Part shown: positions 1 through 8,852 of the stretch, piece after piece
How the letters are laid out: each line of letters starts with the position of its first letter
How positions within the stretch are numbered: the stretch's first letter is position 1
Origin: Caryophanales bacterium
Lineage (GTDB): Bacteria; Bacillota_I; Bacilli_A; RF39; UBA660
Assembly (NCBI GenBank): GCA_016288795.1
Contig: JAEELI010000015.1
Coordinates: 1-48,688 of the forward strand
DNA length: 48,688 nt
Reading direction: 5' to 3'
Translations under genes and position numbers: made by a program
The notes under the pieces: model-generated
Seen by the model: the letters and a program-made list of their open reading frames with translations, nothing else
Told to the model about the DNA's origin: nothing
The model's database searches: none

Positions 1-375
1 AGGGTTTGTTTCTTTTGGATTATTCTCTCCTTCTTTTTTACTTCCTCCAGGATTTGCATCTTTAACTTGATTACTATAATCCTCTGGGGGATTACTATTT
101 AAATATCTATCATTATTGGGATTTGATGTATCCAAAGTTTCTATATTTCCTTCAGGATTAATTTGAGTGATTTCTTCTGGACTGACTGAGCCTGAAGTAT
201 CTTCGGACGATACAATCATATCATCCAATTTATTTTCTAGAACACTTAAATTATTTACATCAAAAGAAACTAGGCCAACTTGTCTAGCAATACTTATAAT
301 TATTTCTGTATCAACCTTGCCATCAATACTTAAATTTAGTTTTTGTGCTTTTTCTTTAATTCTATCACTTTGCAT
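1..375 (-). CDS. Hypothetical acidic protein, N-terminal part (cut by left edge)
   Basis: An open frame starts at ATG 375 and stays open to base 1, giving at least 125 residues with no stop. A GGTGAT ribosome binding site lies 5 nt before the ATG. The N-terminal 60 residues look helical (MQSDRIKEKAQKLNLSIDG...). After that the chain becomes low-complexity and rich in Pro, Asn, Ser, Glu and Gly, probably a disordered linker. No signal peptide or membrane segment is visible. It follows the terminator that closes the T4SS-like operon, so it probably starts a new transcript; I saw no clear promoter. The C-terminal part lies outside the window, so no function can be assigned. Confidence 0.7.
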   Translation of the reverse strand, partial: MQSDRIKEKAQKLNLSIDGKVDTEIIISIARQVGLVSFDVNNLSVLENKLDDMIVSSEDTSGSVSPEEITQINPEGNIETLDTSNPNNDRYLNSNPPEDYSNQVKDANPGGSKKEGENNPKETNP

Positions 376-415
376 TTAAGTATCACCCACATAATAATTT
401 TAGCATACTTTACAT

Positions 416-446
416 TCAAAAAAAAGAAGTCATTAAGACTTCTTAA
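416..446 (-). terminator. Rho-independent terminator of the VirB4-containing operon
   Basis: Arms AAGAAGTC and GACTTCTT (424-431 and 437-444) form an 8-bp stem with a 5-nt loop, followed on the minus strand by a run of T (A's at 417-425). The stem overlaps the stop codon of the preceding gene. It ends the transcription of the hybrid secretion/pilus locus. Confidence 0.85.
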
Positions 447-1204
447 AAATTAATTTTAAAATCATTTGGATATTCTTCAATTATTTCTAAAGAATAACCT
501 TTGTCATTACTTACTTTATATATATTTTTATTATCACTAATAGAGACATCATACTTTGAAATATTAGTTCTAATGACTCTATTAATTGAATTAATATTAT
601 ATTTAAATACAGCCACATTACTATATTTTTCCTTAGTTAATTCCCCAAGCATACTATATGCTCTATCTGGGTCAATACCAAGTAAGTTTTTATACATAGC
701 TATATAACCAATAATCTTATTTTGTTCAGAAACATAATAAGAAGGTAATTCTTTTCCATTCAATTCAATATTTCTGATATCATATTCTTTAGCATAATTT
801 AATATATCTATATTATTTTGTAATTTTTCAATAGAGTATTTATTATTTTTAACTATAATTAAATAATTAACATTTTTGTTATAATCAGAATCATAGTCAA
901 AACTATATGAATAGCCATTAATAAAATAATAATTTATTGTTTTATCATTATTATAATATATTGATGTTGCTATAAAAGATGATGATATCATATCTTTTTG
1001 AATAACATTTTGTAGTCTAAAGAATAGTTCTTCAGACTTTAGTCTTGTTATCTCTTTATTAACTACAATATCCTTAGAACCATTATTACCATTATTATTG
1101 CCATTATTATTTATATTGTTGGCTAAAATAACAACAATTATTGTAACCACTACTAATAATAATGCTATAAATAATAAAATTTTTGCTTTTGCTTGCTTGT
1201 CCAT
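443..1204 (-). CDS. Membrane-anchored extracytoplasmic protein, VirB8-like candidate
   Basis: A 253-residue protein. A short basic N-terminus (MDKQAKAK) is followed by one strong transmembrane helix (about 9-28), an Asn/Gly-rich linker (30-42) and a roughly 200-residue soluble domain outside the cell, so the topology is N-in/C-out. The soluble domain is rich in Tyr, Asn, Ile and Lys and has no motif I recognise. It is the last gene of the T4SS-like operon, 6 bp after the VirB4-like gene. Gram-positive T4SSs usually include a single-pass protein with an outside NTF2-like domain (VirB8/TcpC/OrfG), and length, topology and position fit that role. This is inference from architecture, not sequence identity; it could equally be an unrelated assembly factor. 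Confidence 0.75.
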   Translation of the reverse strand: MDKQAKAKILLFIALLLVVVTIIVVILANNINNNGNNNGNNGSKDIVVNKEITRLKSEELFFRLQNVIQKDMISSSFIATSIYYNNDKTINYYFINGYSYSFDYDSDYNKNVNYLIIVKNNKYSIEKLQNNIDILNYAKEYDIRNIELNGKELPSYYVSEQNKIIGYIAMYKNLLGIDPDRAYSMLGELTKEKYSNVAVFKYNINSINRVIRTNISKYDVSISDNKNIYKVSNDKGYSLEIIEEYPNDFKINF

Positions 1205-1210
1205 AGATTA

Positions 1211-2995
1211 TTAATAACCACCACCAGATCCAAATGAATCTAATTCTTCTTGTGTAACAACTACATTTATTCTCATTCTTCTATTACCACAAACAAATAA
1301 TCCTTGTCCTTGAGTATAGAATTTGATTCCTTCTTTTTCTGATTCATTTAAATCAATTAATTGGGCTAAATCATCTACTGCTTGTTTACGTAATCCCATT
1401 ACTAAATAATATGATGCATTATCAAATATTGCTTTTCCGTGTTGGATTATGTTTGGTGCAGCAAAGTCTGTTGGTTGTTGAGTTATTATAATAGTTCCTG
1501 TGTTATATTTTCTACTTCTTCTTTGAATTTGTGCTAAGAACTCTGCTCCTAATTCATTATGAGAAGCAAGCAATGTATGTGCTTCATCTACCATCATTAC
1601 TGTATTGATAGACTTATCTAAACATAATCCCCAAGCATACTTCAAAATATTGAAGAATAAAGCATTCTTAATATTTTCGTCACTATTCATTAATTCTTTT
1701 ATATTAAATACTATAAAATCACTATTAATTTGAATTGTTGTATGACCAGTAAAATAGTATCTTAATTCTTTTACTAAAGGTCTAACTTTTAACTCTAATC
1801 TTTCCATAACATCTCTTTCATGAGTTGCATCTGTCATTGATAAAAGTCTTCCTTTAATAGTTGCATATACATCATCAAAAGTTGGATACATATCACTAGT
1901 TATTTTAGTATAATCAGTATTATAATCTATTTGAAATCTCTTATAAGTATCTTGAACTACTTCACTAAATAAGGTTAATACATCCTCTTCAATAGATGGA
2001 TTATAATACTTCATAAATGCTTTTAATTGTTGAATTGTTCTAGTTAAAACAGTATAACCTAATCCTTGGGCGATTTCATCTTCATCAACATCTATTACTA
2101 TTTCTAGTGGGTTAATCATTCCGAATTCTCCACCTTTTCCTAAATCTAGGAAATCGCCTCCAATCATAGCTGTCATATCTTCAAGTTCACCTTCAGGATC
2201 AATCGCAACTATTTTATAATTATTTCTCAAATGAGTTCTTAATAATAATTTTGCTGCAGTTGATTTACCACTTCCAGATGTTCCTAAAAGAATCAGGTTA
2301 GCATTATTTCTATTTGATTCTTTTTTTATTTGATATAAGAACTGATTAAATAGAACAACTCCACCAGAGTAATCAACTCCAAATAAACATGCAGAGCCAG
2401 GATCTTTAATACTATCAAATACAAATGGATACATAGCTGCTACTGTTATAGATGGAATTGGAGTTCCAATTCTTGTTTCAATATCTTGTTTTGGGAAGAT
2501 TGGAATAACACTCTTTAAAACTTTTTCTTGTTCAAACATCAAGGCTACGCCACCCATACCCAAAGCATTTAAATATGATTTAACTTCCATCTTTTTGTTT
2601 TCTAATTCTTCTTTAGAATCAGCCGTAAGCATTAAATGCATTTGGAAATCAAATATTCTTGCTTGAGTTGCAGCTAACATAGATACAAATTGTTCTAATG
2701 ATTCATAATCTAAACGAATCCTTTCTTGCATAGTTTGATCTTTTTCTGTTTGGTATCTATTTTTTAAATCTGCTATTTCTTTATTAATCATTTTTTGTAA
2801 AACATTAAATTGTATAGGAATATGTTTTACAACTACTTTAACACCAGATATATTTGTTATATCAGATAAGTAACCTACATATATATTCTTTGGGAAAGAT
2901 ACGATTGTAATAATAGTTGAATACTTACCACCAATTCTAAATTCTGTTGGTTTAAACTCCATTCCTTTTGGAGCTATTTCATTCTTCAAAGCCAT
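1211..2995 (-). CDS. VirB4-family T4SS ATPase, main (C-terminal) part of a split VirB4
   Basis: A 594-residue protein of the VirB4/TrbE/HerA-FtsK superfamily, the energising ATPase of type IV secretion. Walker A GTSGSGKS is at 238-245, a following AIDPEGE motif at 264-270, and Walker B VMMVDEAH at about 466-473. Near 506-520 a Thr- and Gln-rich ITQQP segment gives the usual sensor region. Residues 1-230 match the domain preceding the motor in VirB4. The first part of a normal VirB4 (about 800 residues) is missing here and is supplied by the adjacent 187-residue gene, whose stop overlaps this start as TAATG. A GGTGAT-type ribosome site lies inside the upstream gene, so translation is probably coupled. 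The protein is expected at the inner face of the membrane with PrgI/VirB3 and VirB6. Confidence 0.92.
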   Translation of the reverse strand: MALKNEIAPKGMEFKPTEFRIGGKYSTIITIVSFPKNIYVGYLSDITNISGVKVVVKHIPIQFNVLQKMINKEIADLKNRYQTEKDQTMQERIRLDYESLEQFVSMLAATQARIFDFQMHLMLTADSKEELENKKMEVKSYLNALGMGGVALMFEQEKVLKSVIPIFPKQDIETRIGTPIPSITVAAMYPFVFDSIKDPGSACLFGVDYSGGVVLFNQFLYQIKKESNRNNANLILLGTSGSGKSTAAKLLLRTHLRNNYKIVAIDPEGELEDMTAMIGGDFLDLGKGGEFGMINPLEIVIDVDEDEIAQGLGYTVLTRTIQQLKAFMKYYNPSIEEDVLTLFSEVVQDTYKRFQIDYNTDYTKITSDMYPTFDDVYATIKGRLLSMTDATHERDVMERLELKVRPLVKELRYYFTGHTTIQINSDFIVFNIKELMNSDENIKNALFFNILKYAWGLCLDKSINTVMMVDEAHTLLASHNELGAEFLAQIQRRSRKYNTGTIIITQQPTDFAAPNIIQHGKAIFDNASYYLVMGLRKQAVDDLAQLIDLNESEKEGIKFYTQGQGLFVCGNRRMRINVVVTQEELDSFGSGGGY

Positions 2996-3558
2996 TAATA
3001 CATCACCGTCCCAAAATTAATGGTTTCGCCACCATTAAGTAAATTATCTAATATAATTCTTAAGTCTGCATTACTTGTTTGACTAGCTTGTAATCCACAT
3101 CCTGCTAACCCAGATATTAAATTATGTAATTTCTTTTGTAAAATTTCTAATTTCTTTTCTTGGAAAATGAAATAATATTCAGTATCAACAACATTATACT
3201 CTACACTCATAAATTGATTTGCTTTGTTAATATCTTGTAATATTAATTTTCTTATCTCATTACTTTGAGTATTGTTATACATTTTTTGTAATTCAGCTAA
3301 GTATAAATTAATATCAACAGGACGATCAGCAATTATTAACCAGAATTCATAATCTATAGTATTGTAAAAATTTCTTAAATTATAAATCATAGCGTCTTGA
3401 GCTTGTTGATCCATTATAAAGATATTTCTAGGTTGAATTTTTACACCAGTTACATAATAACCGCTATCAAGTTGAATCATTCCATTCATGATTTGCTTAA
3501 CCGGTAACCATGCATTTGTAAACTTAGAATTACTTGTCGTTTCCGGAGAATTCTTCAT
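2995..3558 (-). CDS. VirB4 N-terminal domain, encoded as a separate gene
   Basis: A 187-residue protein with the look of a VirB4/TrsE N-terminal domain. It opens with NAWLPVKQIMNGMIQLDSGY, matching the I/V-x-DG-x-L/I opening of VirB4 proteins that follow PrgI. It continues with a mixed alpha/beta region (VDINLYLAEL) and ends in helices that would lead directly into the next gene. It has no ATPase motif. Together with the downstream 594 residues the total is 781, the expected size of one VirB4. Its start overlaps the end of the PrgI gene by 29 bp, with AAAGGATGG as ribosome site inside that gene. Both halves have clean starts and Shine-Dalgarno sites, so this looks like a stable split rather than a recent frameshift. 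Confidence 0.82.
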   Translation of the reverse strand: MKNSPETTSNSKFTNAWLPVKQIMNGMIQLDSGYYVTGVKIQPRNIFIMDQQAQDAMIYNLRNFYNTIDYEFWLIIADRPVDINLYLAELQKMYNNTQSNEIRKLILQDINKANQFMSVEYNVVDTEYYFIFQEKKLEILQKKLHNLISGLAGCGLQASQTSNADLRIILDNLLNGGETINFGTVMY

Positions 3559-3853
3559 ATATATTCCATCCTTTCCAATAATATTGTCTTCTATTCATAT
3601 AGAAGTTAAAAACATTTGTTAATAACTGAAGTATATTGTGATAATGTGGCACTGGCATTACCAAGAAAGCCGCGACAAGACCAGGTAATAATATAAGTAT
3701 TACTAAGCCCAATGTTAGTGAGTGAAATGCCATCAACATTATAAACGACCACAAAAGTCCAATTATTAATATGGCTAAATCCAGTTTAGTAAAAAATCCA
3801 AGAATATACTGTGATTTTTTACTATTTGCCGGTATTAAATAATCATTTTGCAC
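3530..3853 (-). CDS. PrgI/VirB3-family T4SS inner membrane protein
   Basis: A 107-residue protein starting at GTG 3853, with AAGGAGG eight bases upstream. Two adjacent transmembrane helices (about 23-42 and 45-66) form a hairpin, followed by a short conserved-looking tail (VPHYHNILQLLTNVFNFYMNRRQYYW). Length, the N-terminal YLIPANSKKSQYILGFFT segment, the hairpin and a position directly upstream of VirB4 are all typical of PrgI in Gram-positive conjugation systems, where it acts as VirB3 and docks VirB4 at the membrane. It overlaps the VirB4 N-terminal gene by 29 bp and lies 20 bp after the VirB6-like gene, so translation is probably coupled. Confidence 0.9.
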   Translation of the reverse strand: MQNDYLIPANSKKSQYILGFFTKLDLAILIIGLLWSFIMLMAFHSLTLGLVILILLPGLVAAFLVMPVPHYHNILQLLTNVFNFYMNRRQYYWKGWNIYEEFSGNDK

Positions 3854-3873
3854 ACTAATTACCTCCTTTTAAA

Positions 3874-6522
3874 TTACTTTCCTTCAGCATCTTTTTTCCT
3901 TTTTTCGCGTTCTTGAGCCCTTGCAATTTTTTCCGCAGTTTCTCCACGAACAATAGTCATTGTATCCTTTATTTTGCTTAATTCATTATAAGTCAAACCA
4001 TCTATTTCCTCAAATTTTATTTCATGTTTCTCATGTTTTCCATCTGGCCCTATTGTATCTAGGTAGTAATAATTAATATCTGCATAATTTGCTTTAATGA
4101 AGTTTCTAATGTCCTCAATTGCCAATTTAGAATCCGTAGCATCTGCTTGAAAATCAACAGTTCCACTTTCATAATTATCCATGACATATTGAGAATAGAC
4201 TTTTTCTATATCATTATTATATGTATTATATGTATATTGCCTATCTTGTAGTTGTTTTGTTAACTCACTAGCAGTTTGTGTCAGTTCTTTATATGCTTTA
4301 TTTGTATCAATTTCTCCAGAAACTAAACCTTGCTCAACTGCTTGCAATTTAACAACTTGTTTTTCTTTTTCAAACCATTTAGATGTTAGATTATTTATCA
4401 TTTCAAGAGCAACAGTATCAGAAATTTCTCCATTTTGTAAACGATTTTGTATCTTCTCTAATTCATCATTATATTTCTTTCTTCCAGTTAGTTTACCCGA
4501 ATCAACTCTAATCTGTTCAATTTCTTCAACACTTATTGATTTCTTGTCTCTAGTAAATGCGTTATATGCAGCCAAAAATTGTGCTCTATCCTTATTGTCA
4601 CCAACTGTCATAGTTTTTATTGAGCCTTGAATTTTAGTTAGCAATTCACCTTGTGACAATGGTTTTCCTGATTCATTAGTCAATTGCGAAATTGCTTGGG
4701 AAAGAATATCTATTTCCTGTTTTTCACGAACTAATTTAGATAAACCATAATATTTCTTACCTGTTCTTTCATCTTCCAAAACTCTATCGTCATTAATAAC
4801 TACATTCCCGTTTGCGTCAGTTCTAACTATCTTCTTTCCGTCTACTTCATCAAATTCAGCACCATAGAATTTTATTACAAAATCATCGCCATATTTTTTC
4901 CTTGCAGCATTTGCTGATAAAGTTTTAAACTTATCAAGATTCTTATTACTACTTGATTTAATATTTGAAACTTTTCCAATTCCTTCAGAAAATGATTGTG
5001 ATAACTTATATGCAGATTGTTCTTCTCCGGTAAGAAATTCCATAAAGCTATCTTTTCGGTCTTGATTTTTAGCTCGCATTGCGCCAGAAATTGTTTTATT
5101 ACCAGCTAAGTAATATGAATCTGCAACCGATTGCTTCTTTTGAACTGTTTCTGCTACATTTATAGCGCCTTTCTTAACATCCTTTAGTGATTTTGCGTCA
5201 GACTTAATTCCTGCTCTAACACTAGTGGATACAGTTCTCCCTAATGCGCCAAGTATTCTAGCTGGACGTTTCATATTAGGATCTTTCATAATCTTTCTTC
5301 CCATTCTAAAGCCAGATAACGCCAAATTAGAAGTCACAGATGCTGCTTTATAGAAGCCGCCATCTTTAAGTTTTTCTCTAATACCAAGTTTCATACCGCC
5401 TGAATCGAAACCAAATACTTTAGATAGTAATCCTGGGGCTTGTTTCATAAATGTAACAATACCCATTAATACAAACGCTTTTGCTAATAAACCTAGTAGC
5501 AAACCATAGTTAGAAACTGCATTAGCAATAAATGTTGAATCTATTAAACTTTTACATAAGAATATACCAAAATAGAATATGAATATTCTAACATAAACTT
5601 CCATATAGCAAGTTAATGTTATTTTTAACCAATTATTAAATACGCCATTCCATTTATCATTGGGAGGGACTCTTAAAAATATTGGAATTGGAGCAATTAT
5701 TTGATAGAAAACTAATTTAACTAATCGAATAGCCATGTCAAAACAGAATGAAACTCCAATATAACATAATAATGCTGCTGCCACTAATGATAATATAAAA
5801 TGAAAATCAATTTCACCATCGTCAACTGCATCAGCAAAATGAGTATACATTCCAAATGTTCCCATATGCTCTACCTCATCTATGGCACATAAGAAAGAAT
5901 CGTGATCATCGGTAATAGTACACTCAAATCTGGTTCTTGATAGTTTCCATAATTTCCAGTCACTCTTAACTGTTGCTTGGCATTCATATAACGATAATTC
6001 ACTATCTATACTACTACATGTATCATCATTAACATTGAAGAAAGCAGTAAATACGCCATTAGCCATGGCATACGCCCCACTTTCAATCATCTCGAAATTC
6101 GTTTGATAATCAGGTCCACTATTTGAATACGATCCATATCCAAAGAATTTACCAATTACGTTTCTACTTAAAATTGAATTTTGAAAATCATACATTAACC
6201 CAAATATTGTTGGGAGTAATGCTATCATTACTCCAGAGGAAACTAAGTTAATAATTACTTTTTTTACAACAGTTGTTCCTTGCTTTTCATTCTCAGGATT
6301 AACCATTGCTCTTAGCAAGGCAAAAGCCAACATAAAAAGAAGAACCACGCCTAAAATAATGTAGCTATTCTCTATCATTACCTTATAATCTTTAACGTCT
6401 AATAAATTGCCACTAGCTAATATCAAGAATAATTTGAACACAAAAGCAGCAATTTTATAAACACCAGCAACTAGCCATACGCCAATTCTGATGAACGTTT
6501 CGCTAATTAATCCAATTAACAT
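3874..6522 (-). CDS. VirB6/TrbL-family T4SS channel protein with long cytoplasmic tail
   Basis: An 882-residue polytopic membrane protein. Transmembrane segments cluster in the first 370 residues (near 12-37, 50-70, 90-110, 240-262, 265-290, 305-328 and 335-362), with an extracellular loop (about 115-235) holding several Cys. A Gly-Met-Lys-rich switch (GFDSGGMKLG) follows, then about 500 charged residues with long helices and probable coiled coils (600-760). This is the TrbL/VirB6/PrgH architecture of a central channel subunit, with an extended tail as often seen in Gram-positive T4SS. It starts at ATG 6522 after a strong AGGAGG. It lies between a VirB2-like fusion and PrgI, in the usual T4SS order. 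Confidence 0.85.
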   Translation of the reverse strand: MLIGLISETFIRIGVWLVAGVYKIAAFVFKLFLILASGNLLDVKDYKVMIENSYIILGVVLLFMLAFALLRAMVNPENEKQGTTVVKKVIINLVSSGVMIALLPTIFGLMYDFQNSILSRNVIGKFFGYGSYSNSGPDYQTNFEMIESGAYAMANGVFTAFFNVNDDTCSSIDSELSLYECQATVKSDWKLWKLSRTRFECTITDDHDSFLCAIDEVEHMGTFGMYTHFADAVDDGEIDFHFILSLVAAALLCYIGVSFCFDMAIRLVKLVFYQIIAPIPIFLRVPPNDKWNGVFNNWLKITLTCYMEVYVRIFIFYFGIFLCKSLIDSTFIANAVSNYGLLLGLLAKAFVLMGIVTFMKQAPGLLSKVFGFDSGGMKLGIREKLKDGGFYKAASVTSNLALSGFRMGRKIMKDPNMKRPARILGALGRTVSTSVRAGIKSDAKSLKDVKKGAINVAETVQKKQSVADSYYLAGNKTISGAMRAKNQDRKDSFMEFLTGEEQSAYKLSQSFSEGIGKVSNIKSSSNKNLDKFKTLSANAARKKYGDDFVIKFYGAEFDEVDGKKIVRTDANGNVVINDDRVLEDERTGKKYYGLSKLVREKQEIDILSQAISQLTNESGKPLSQGELLTKIQGSIKTMTVGDNKDRAQFLAAYNAFTRDKKSISVEEIEQIRVDSGKLTGRKKYNDELEKIQNRLQNGEISDTVALEMINNLTSKWFEKEKQVVKLQAVEQGLVSGEIDTNKAYKELTQTASELTKQLQDRQYTYNTYNNDIEKVYSQYVMDNYESGTVDFQADATDSKLAIEDIRNFIKANYADINYYYLDTIGPDGKHEKHEIKFEEIDGLTYNELSKIKDTMTIVRGETAEKIARAQEREKRKKDAEGK

Positions 6523-6536
6523 TTTTTCCTCCTTTC

Positions 6537-7691
6537 TTAGGTTGTCGCATTAATACAAATATCCACAGCCTTATCATTAATTATTGATAAAATAAACTCT
6601 ATTAGAAGTGGTAATAAAAATATTACAACACAAATAACAATTCTTATAGCAGCCTTTTTCAACACTTTTTGTAATTCATCTTCATTATGAGAAGCAGTTG
6701 CGCTTATAAAATCCATTCCAGTCAATACTACTAAAAGCGCTATTGCAACATATCTAAGTATTTTAAATGCTTGAGATAAATACCAAGCCGGAGTTCCACT
6801 TGCAGTAGGATCTCCAAGCATGGATTCACAATTTGATGGAACTATAATTGGTGTTGCATTATCATCAAATTTTAATTTGTTTTTTATTTTTTCTGGATCA
6901 GATGTATCATCCATTGCTGTCATTTTAGTAAATCCACTTATTCTAGTGTATGATGGATAGTATATATATGAATCTTCACCATCAGATAATTTTTTAACCT
7001 TAACATACATAGGCACATTATCACACACTGTATTTTCCAAATATTTTTTATGTTTATCTTTTACATAAACAAAATTTTCTTTATAACTATTACCTCTATC
7101 ATCAGTTACTTTAAAAACAGCCTCTTCAGTATCAGGGTTATATGTCACTTTAAAATTTGGTATCTTATCATCGTGAATAGCAAATAAACACACTTTTGAA
7201 GTTGATGGTTCCTTTTCGCTTCCCTCAGGACGAAATGGTTTATTATTTGATTCCATTTTAGGAGTGATTATTCTACCAGTCTTTTGTGTAGTGCTATTAT
7301 ATTCAATTACAAATGTATCGTCCCCATCAACATCCAATAACCAATCTTTTGTTAAAACAATGTTTGGACATATTAATCCTTTAGGTTCTTCCTCACTTAT
7401 AAAGTCTCCATCAGTCATATGAGATTTTATGATTATAGTTTTATTATTATATTTTTTAGTCGTTGACAAATTGTTCTTTTCTACAATTTCAGCACTCCCA
7501 TTACCATCTGCTTTAATAATATAGAAAAAATTTGGGTCAGTAAACGCACTCTTAGCAGTGCCTTCGTATGTATAAGTACATTTAATACATTGAAGTGATT
7601 CGCTAGAACAATCAACAGCCGCCATTACTTTTACTTTTAATAAAGTTAATAAACAAATTGAGAATAAAAAATATTTTAATAATTTATTCAT
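6537..7691 (-). CDS. Secreted Cys-rich domain fused to VirB2-like two-helix domain (paralogue 1)
   Basis: A 384-residue protein. I place the start at ATG 7691 because GGTGAT lies 4 nt upstream; a TTG 12 bases earlier is also open. A signal peptide (1-25, ending VKVMAA) is followed by a mature N-terminus with spaced cysteines (DCSSESLQCIKCTYTYEG) shared with the next gene, and then an extracellular region of about 260 residues. The C-terminus has two transmembrane helices joined by an acidic-to-basic segment (ILRYVAIALL...HNEDELQKVLKKAAIRIVICVV), the pattern of T4SS pilin/VirB2-like proteins. It is first in its transcript, 14 bp before VirB6. The likely role is an envelope component of the secretion apparatus; the exact function is unknown. 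Confidence 0.75.
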   Translation of the reverse strand: MNKLLKYFLFSICLLTLLKVKVMAAVDCSSESLQCIKCTYTYEGTAKSAFTDPNFFYIIKADGNGSAEIVEKNNLSTTKKYNNKTIIIKSHMTDGDFISEEEPKGLICPNIVLTKDWLLDVDGDDTFVIEYNSTTQKTGRIITPKMESNNKPFRPEGSEKEPSTSKVCLFAIHDDKIPNFKVTYNPDTEEAVFKVTDDRGNSYKENFVYVKDKHKKYLENTVCDNVPMYVKVKKLSDGEDSYIYYPSYTRISGFTKMTAMDDTSDPEKIKNKLKFDDNATPIIVPSNCESMLGDPTASGTPAWYLSQAFKILRYVAIALLVVLTGMDFISATASHNEDELQKVLKKAAIRIVICVVIFLLPLLIEFILSIINDKAVDICINATT

Positions 7692-7715
7692 AAAAATCAC
7701 CAACTATTCATAATC

Positions 7716-7724
7716 ATTTTAACA
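7716..7724 (-). promoter_or_regulatory. Extended -10 promoter for the VirB6/VirB3/VirB4 unit
   Basis: Reading the minus strand, TGT immediately precedes a TAAAAT -10 box (7716-7721), 25 bp upstream of the start at 7691 and just after the terminator of the preceding gene. No good -35 is seen at 17 bp, consistent with an extended -10 promoter. Placement is by motif only. Confidence 0.45.
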
Positions 7725-7756
7725 CATATAAGAAATAAAAACCACTCTTTTTTATT

Positions 7757-7786
7757 TAAAAAATAAGGAAGTTTTACTTCCCTATT
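7757..7786 (-). terminator. Terminator between the two Cys-rich VirB2-like fusions
   Basis: On the minus strand GGAAG, a TAAAA loop and CTTCC (7767-7781) are followed by TTATTTTTT. It lies directly after the stop codon of the gene ending at 7788 and separates it from the VirB6/VirB4 unit. The 5-bp stem is short, so partial read-through is possible. Confidence 0.7.
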
Positions 7787-7787
7787 T

Positions 7788-8741
7788 TTACCTAGTACTC
7801 CTTTTTCCCTTTTCTTTATTGCCATCATTATTATTATCATTTTTTTCGTCTTTTTTTGTAGAATCATCATCGTTTTTCTTTTGCTTTTTACTTTGATCTT
7901 TTTTGTTATCATCATCAGATTCAGATGATTCAGGACATTCATTTACTTTAAAAATACACTTCGTGCAGTTACCAAACTGCGTATTATTACCATCTAATTC
8001 GTCTCCTACTACACCAGTAATATTTAAAAGGCCGTAAACTATAGATGGTGCCAAGAAAACTGCAAAGCCAGCTATTACCCTTTTCAGCAATGATTTACTA
8101 GCTTTATTGATTGCGTTTTCATCATTTGAAGTAATTGCTTTAAAGAAGTCTAAAACCCCAAATACTATTATTAAAATTGGAACTAGGTATTTGGATACCA
8201 AAACTACATAGCCAATTATTTTCATTGATTTTCTTACTCCGTCATTTTGGCAAATGTTTTCTAAATCAACATTAGGAACATACTTTGTTTCATCTGGTTC
8301 TTCTTCATCATATACTTGTAAGCCATTGGCGTTTTGAGAAATGGAAAAAGTAAGTTCCTTTCTAGTAATACCATTAGTTGAATAAACTCTAATTTGATGA
8401 TTCGGACCATCTTTAGGAGTATCTACCGTCGTTTCTTCATAAAATAACTCTTTAGAACATGTGAATTTATTATTGTCATCAACAAAATCTTCATCATGAA
8501 TATCTCCGCTTAGTATCTCATAATGATCTTCGTATGAACTTCCCCAAGTTCTATCTGAAATTAATTCATGGGAAACTTTTTTTCCATTACTATAAAATCT
8601 ATAAATTATCGATTTATTTTTGTATTTATACACACACTCTATACATGCATTAGTTTTGCAATCAGTAGCAGCATATACCTTTGTTAAACATAAGGATGCC
8701 ATAATTATTAAAAGACAACCCAAGAGCTTAATTTTATTCAT
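7788..8741 (-). CDS. Secreted Cys-rich domain fused to VirB2-like domain (paralogue 2)
   Basis: A 317-residue protein from ATG 8741 (GGTGAT 4 nt upstream; upstream ATG and GTG codons at 8747 and 8750 are also possible). A signal peptide ending KVYAA is followed by the Cys motif ATDCKTNACIECVYKYK, the same pattern as in the 384-residue neighbour, and an extracellular domain to about residue 160. Two transmembrane helices then flank NDENAINKASKSLLKRV, the VirB2-like domain. The last 60 residues are an extreme Lys/Asp/Ser/Asn-rich tail, probably disordered. It is flanked by terminators on both sides and so appears to be transcribed alone. It is a paralogue of the 384-residue protein, with the same domain order but a smaller outside domain. 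Confidence 0.78.
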   Translation of the reverse strand: MNKIKLLGCLLIIMASLCLTKVYAATDCKTNACIECVYKYKNKSIIYRFYSNGKKVSHELISDRTWGSSYEDHYEILSGDIHDEDFVDDNNKFTCSKELFYEETTVDTPKDGPNHQIRVYSTNGITRKELTFSISQNANGLQVYDEEEPDETKYVPNVDLENICQNDGVRKSMKIIGYVVLVSKYLVPILIIVFGVLDFFKAITSNDENAINKASKSLLKRVIAGFAVFLAPSIVYGLLNITGVVGDELDGNNTQFGNCTKCIFKVNECPESSESDDDNKKDQSKKQKKNDDDSTKKDEKNDNNNDGNKEKGKRSTR

Positions 8742-8765
8742 ATTCATCACCCACTATGTAATAAT

Positions 8766-8774
8766 ATTTTATCA
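8766..8774 (-). promoter_or_regulatory. Extended -10 promoter for the monocistronic VirB2-like fusion
   Basis: On the minus strand TGA precedes TAAAAT (8766-8771), about 25 bp upstream of the chosen start. No convincing -35 is present. The site lies between the preceding terminator and the gene, where a promoter is needed. Confidence 0.45.
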
Positions 8775-8803
8775 TATAAAAAGTATATTTACTAGATTTA
8801 TTA

Positions 8804-8834
8804 ATAAAAAAGCACTTCATTATTGAAGTGCTTT
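8804..8834 (-). terminator. Strong terminator after the VirB2-like pilin gene
   Basis: Arms GCACTTCA (8812-8819) and TGAAGTGC (8824-8831) make a perfect 8-bp stem with a 4-nt loop. On the minus strand it is followed by TTTTTTATTAA. It isolates the small pilin-like gene from the next gene. Confidence 0.9.
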
Positions 8835-8852
8835 AATGACTAATATAATCTA

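Noticed and set aside
2990-3000. VirB4 as a frameshifted pseudogene
   Set aside because: Both halves have ribosome sites and a tight TAATG overlap, and neither shows internal stops; a stable split is more likely.
7697-7942. Minus-strand frame overlapping the Lys/Asp tail of the 317-residue protein
   Set aside because: It spans a terminator and is a Lys/Met-rich shadow of the tail in another frame.
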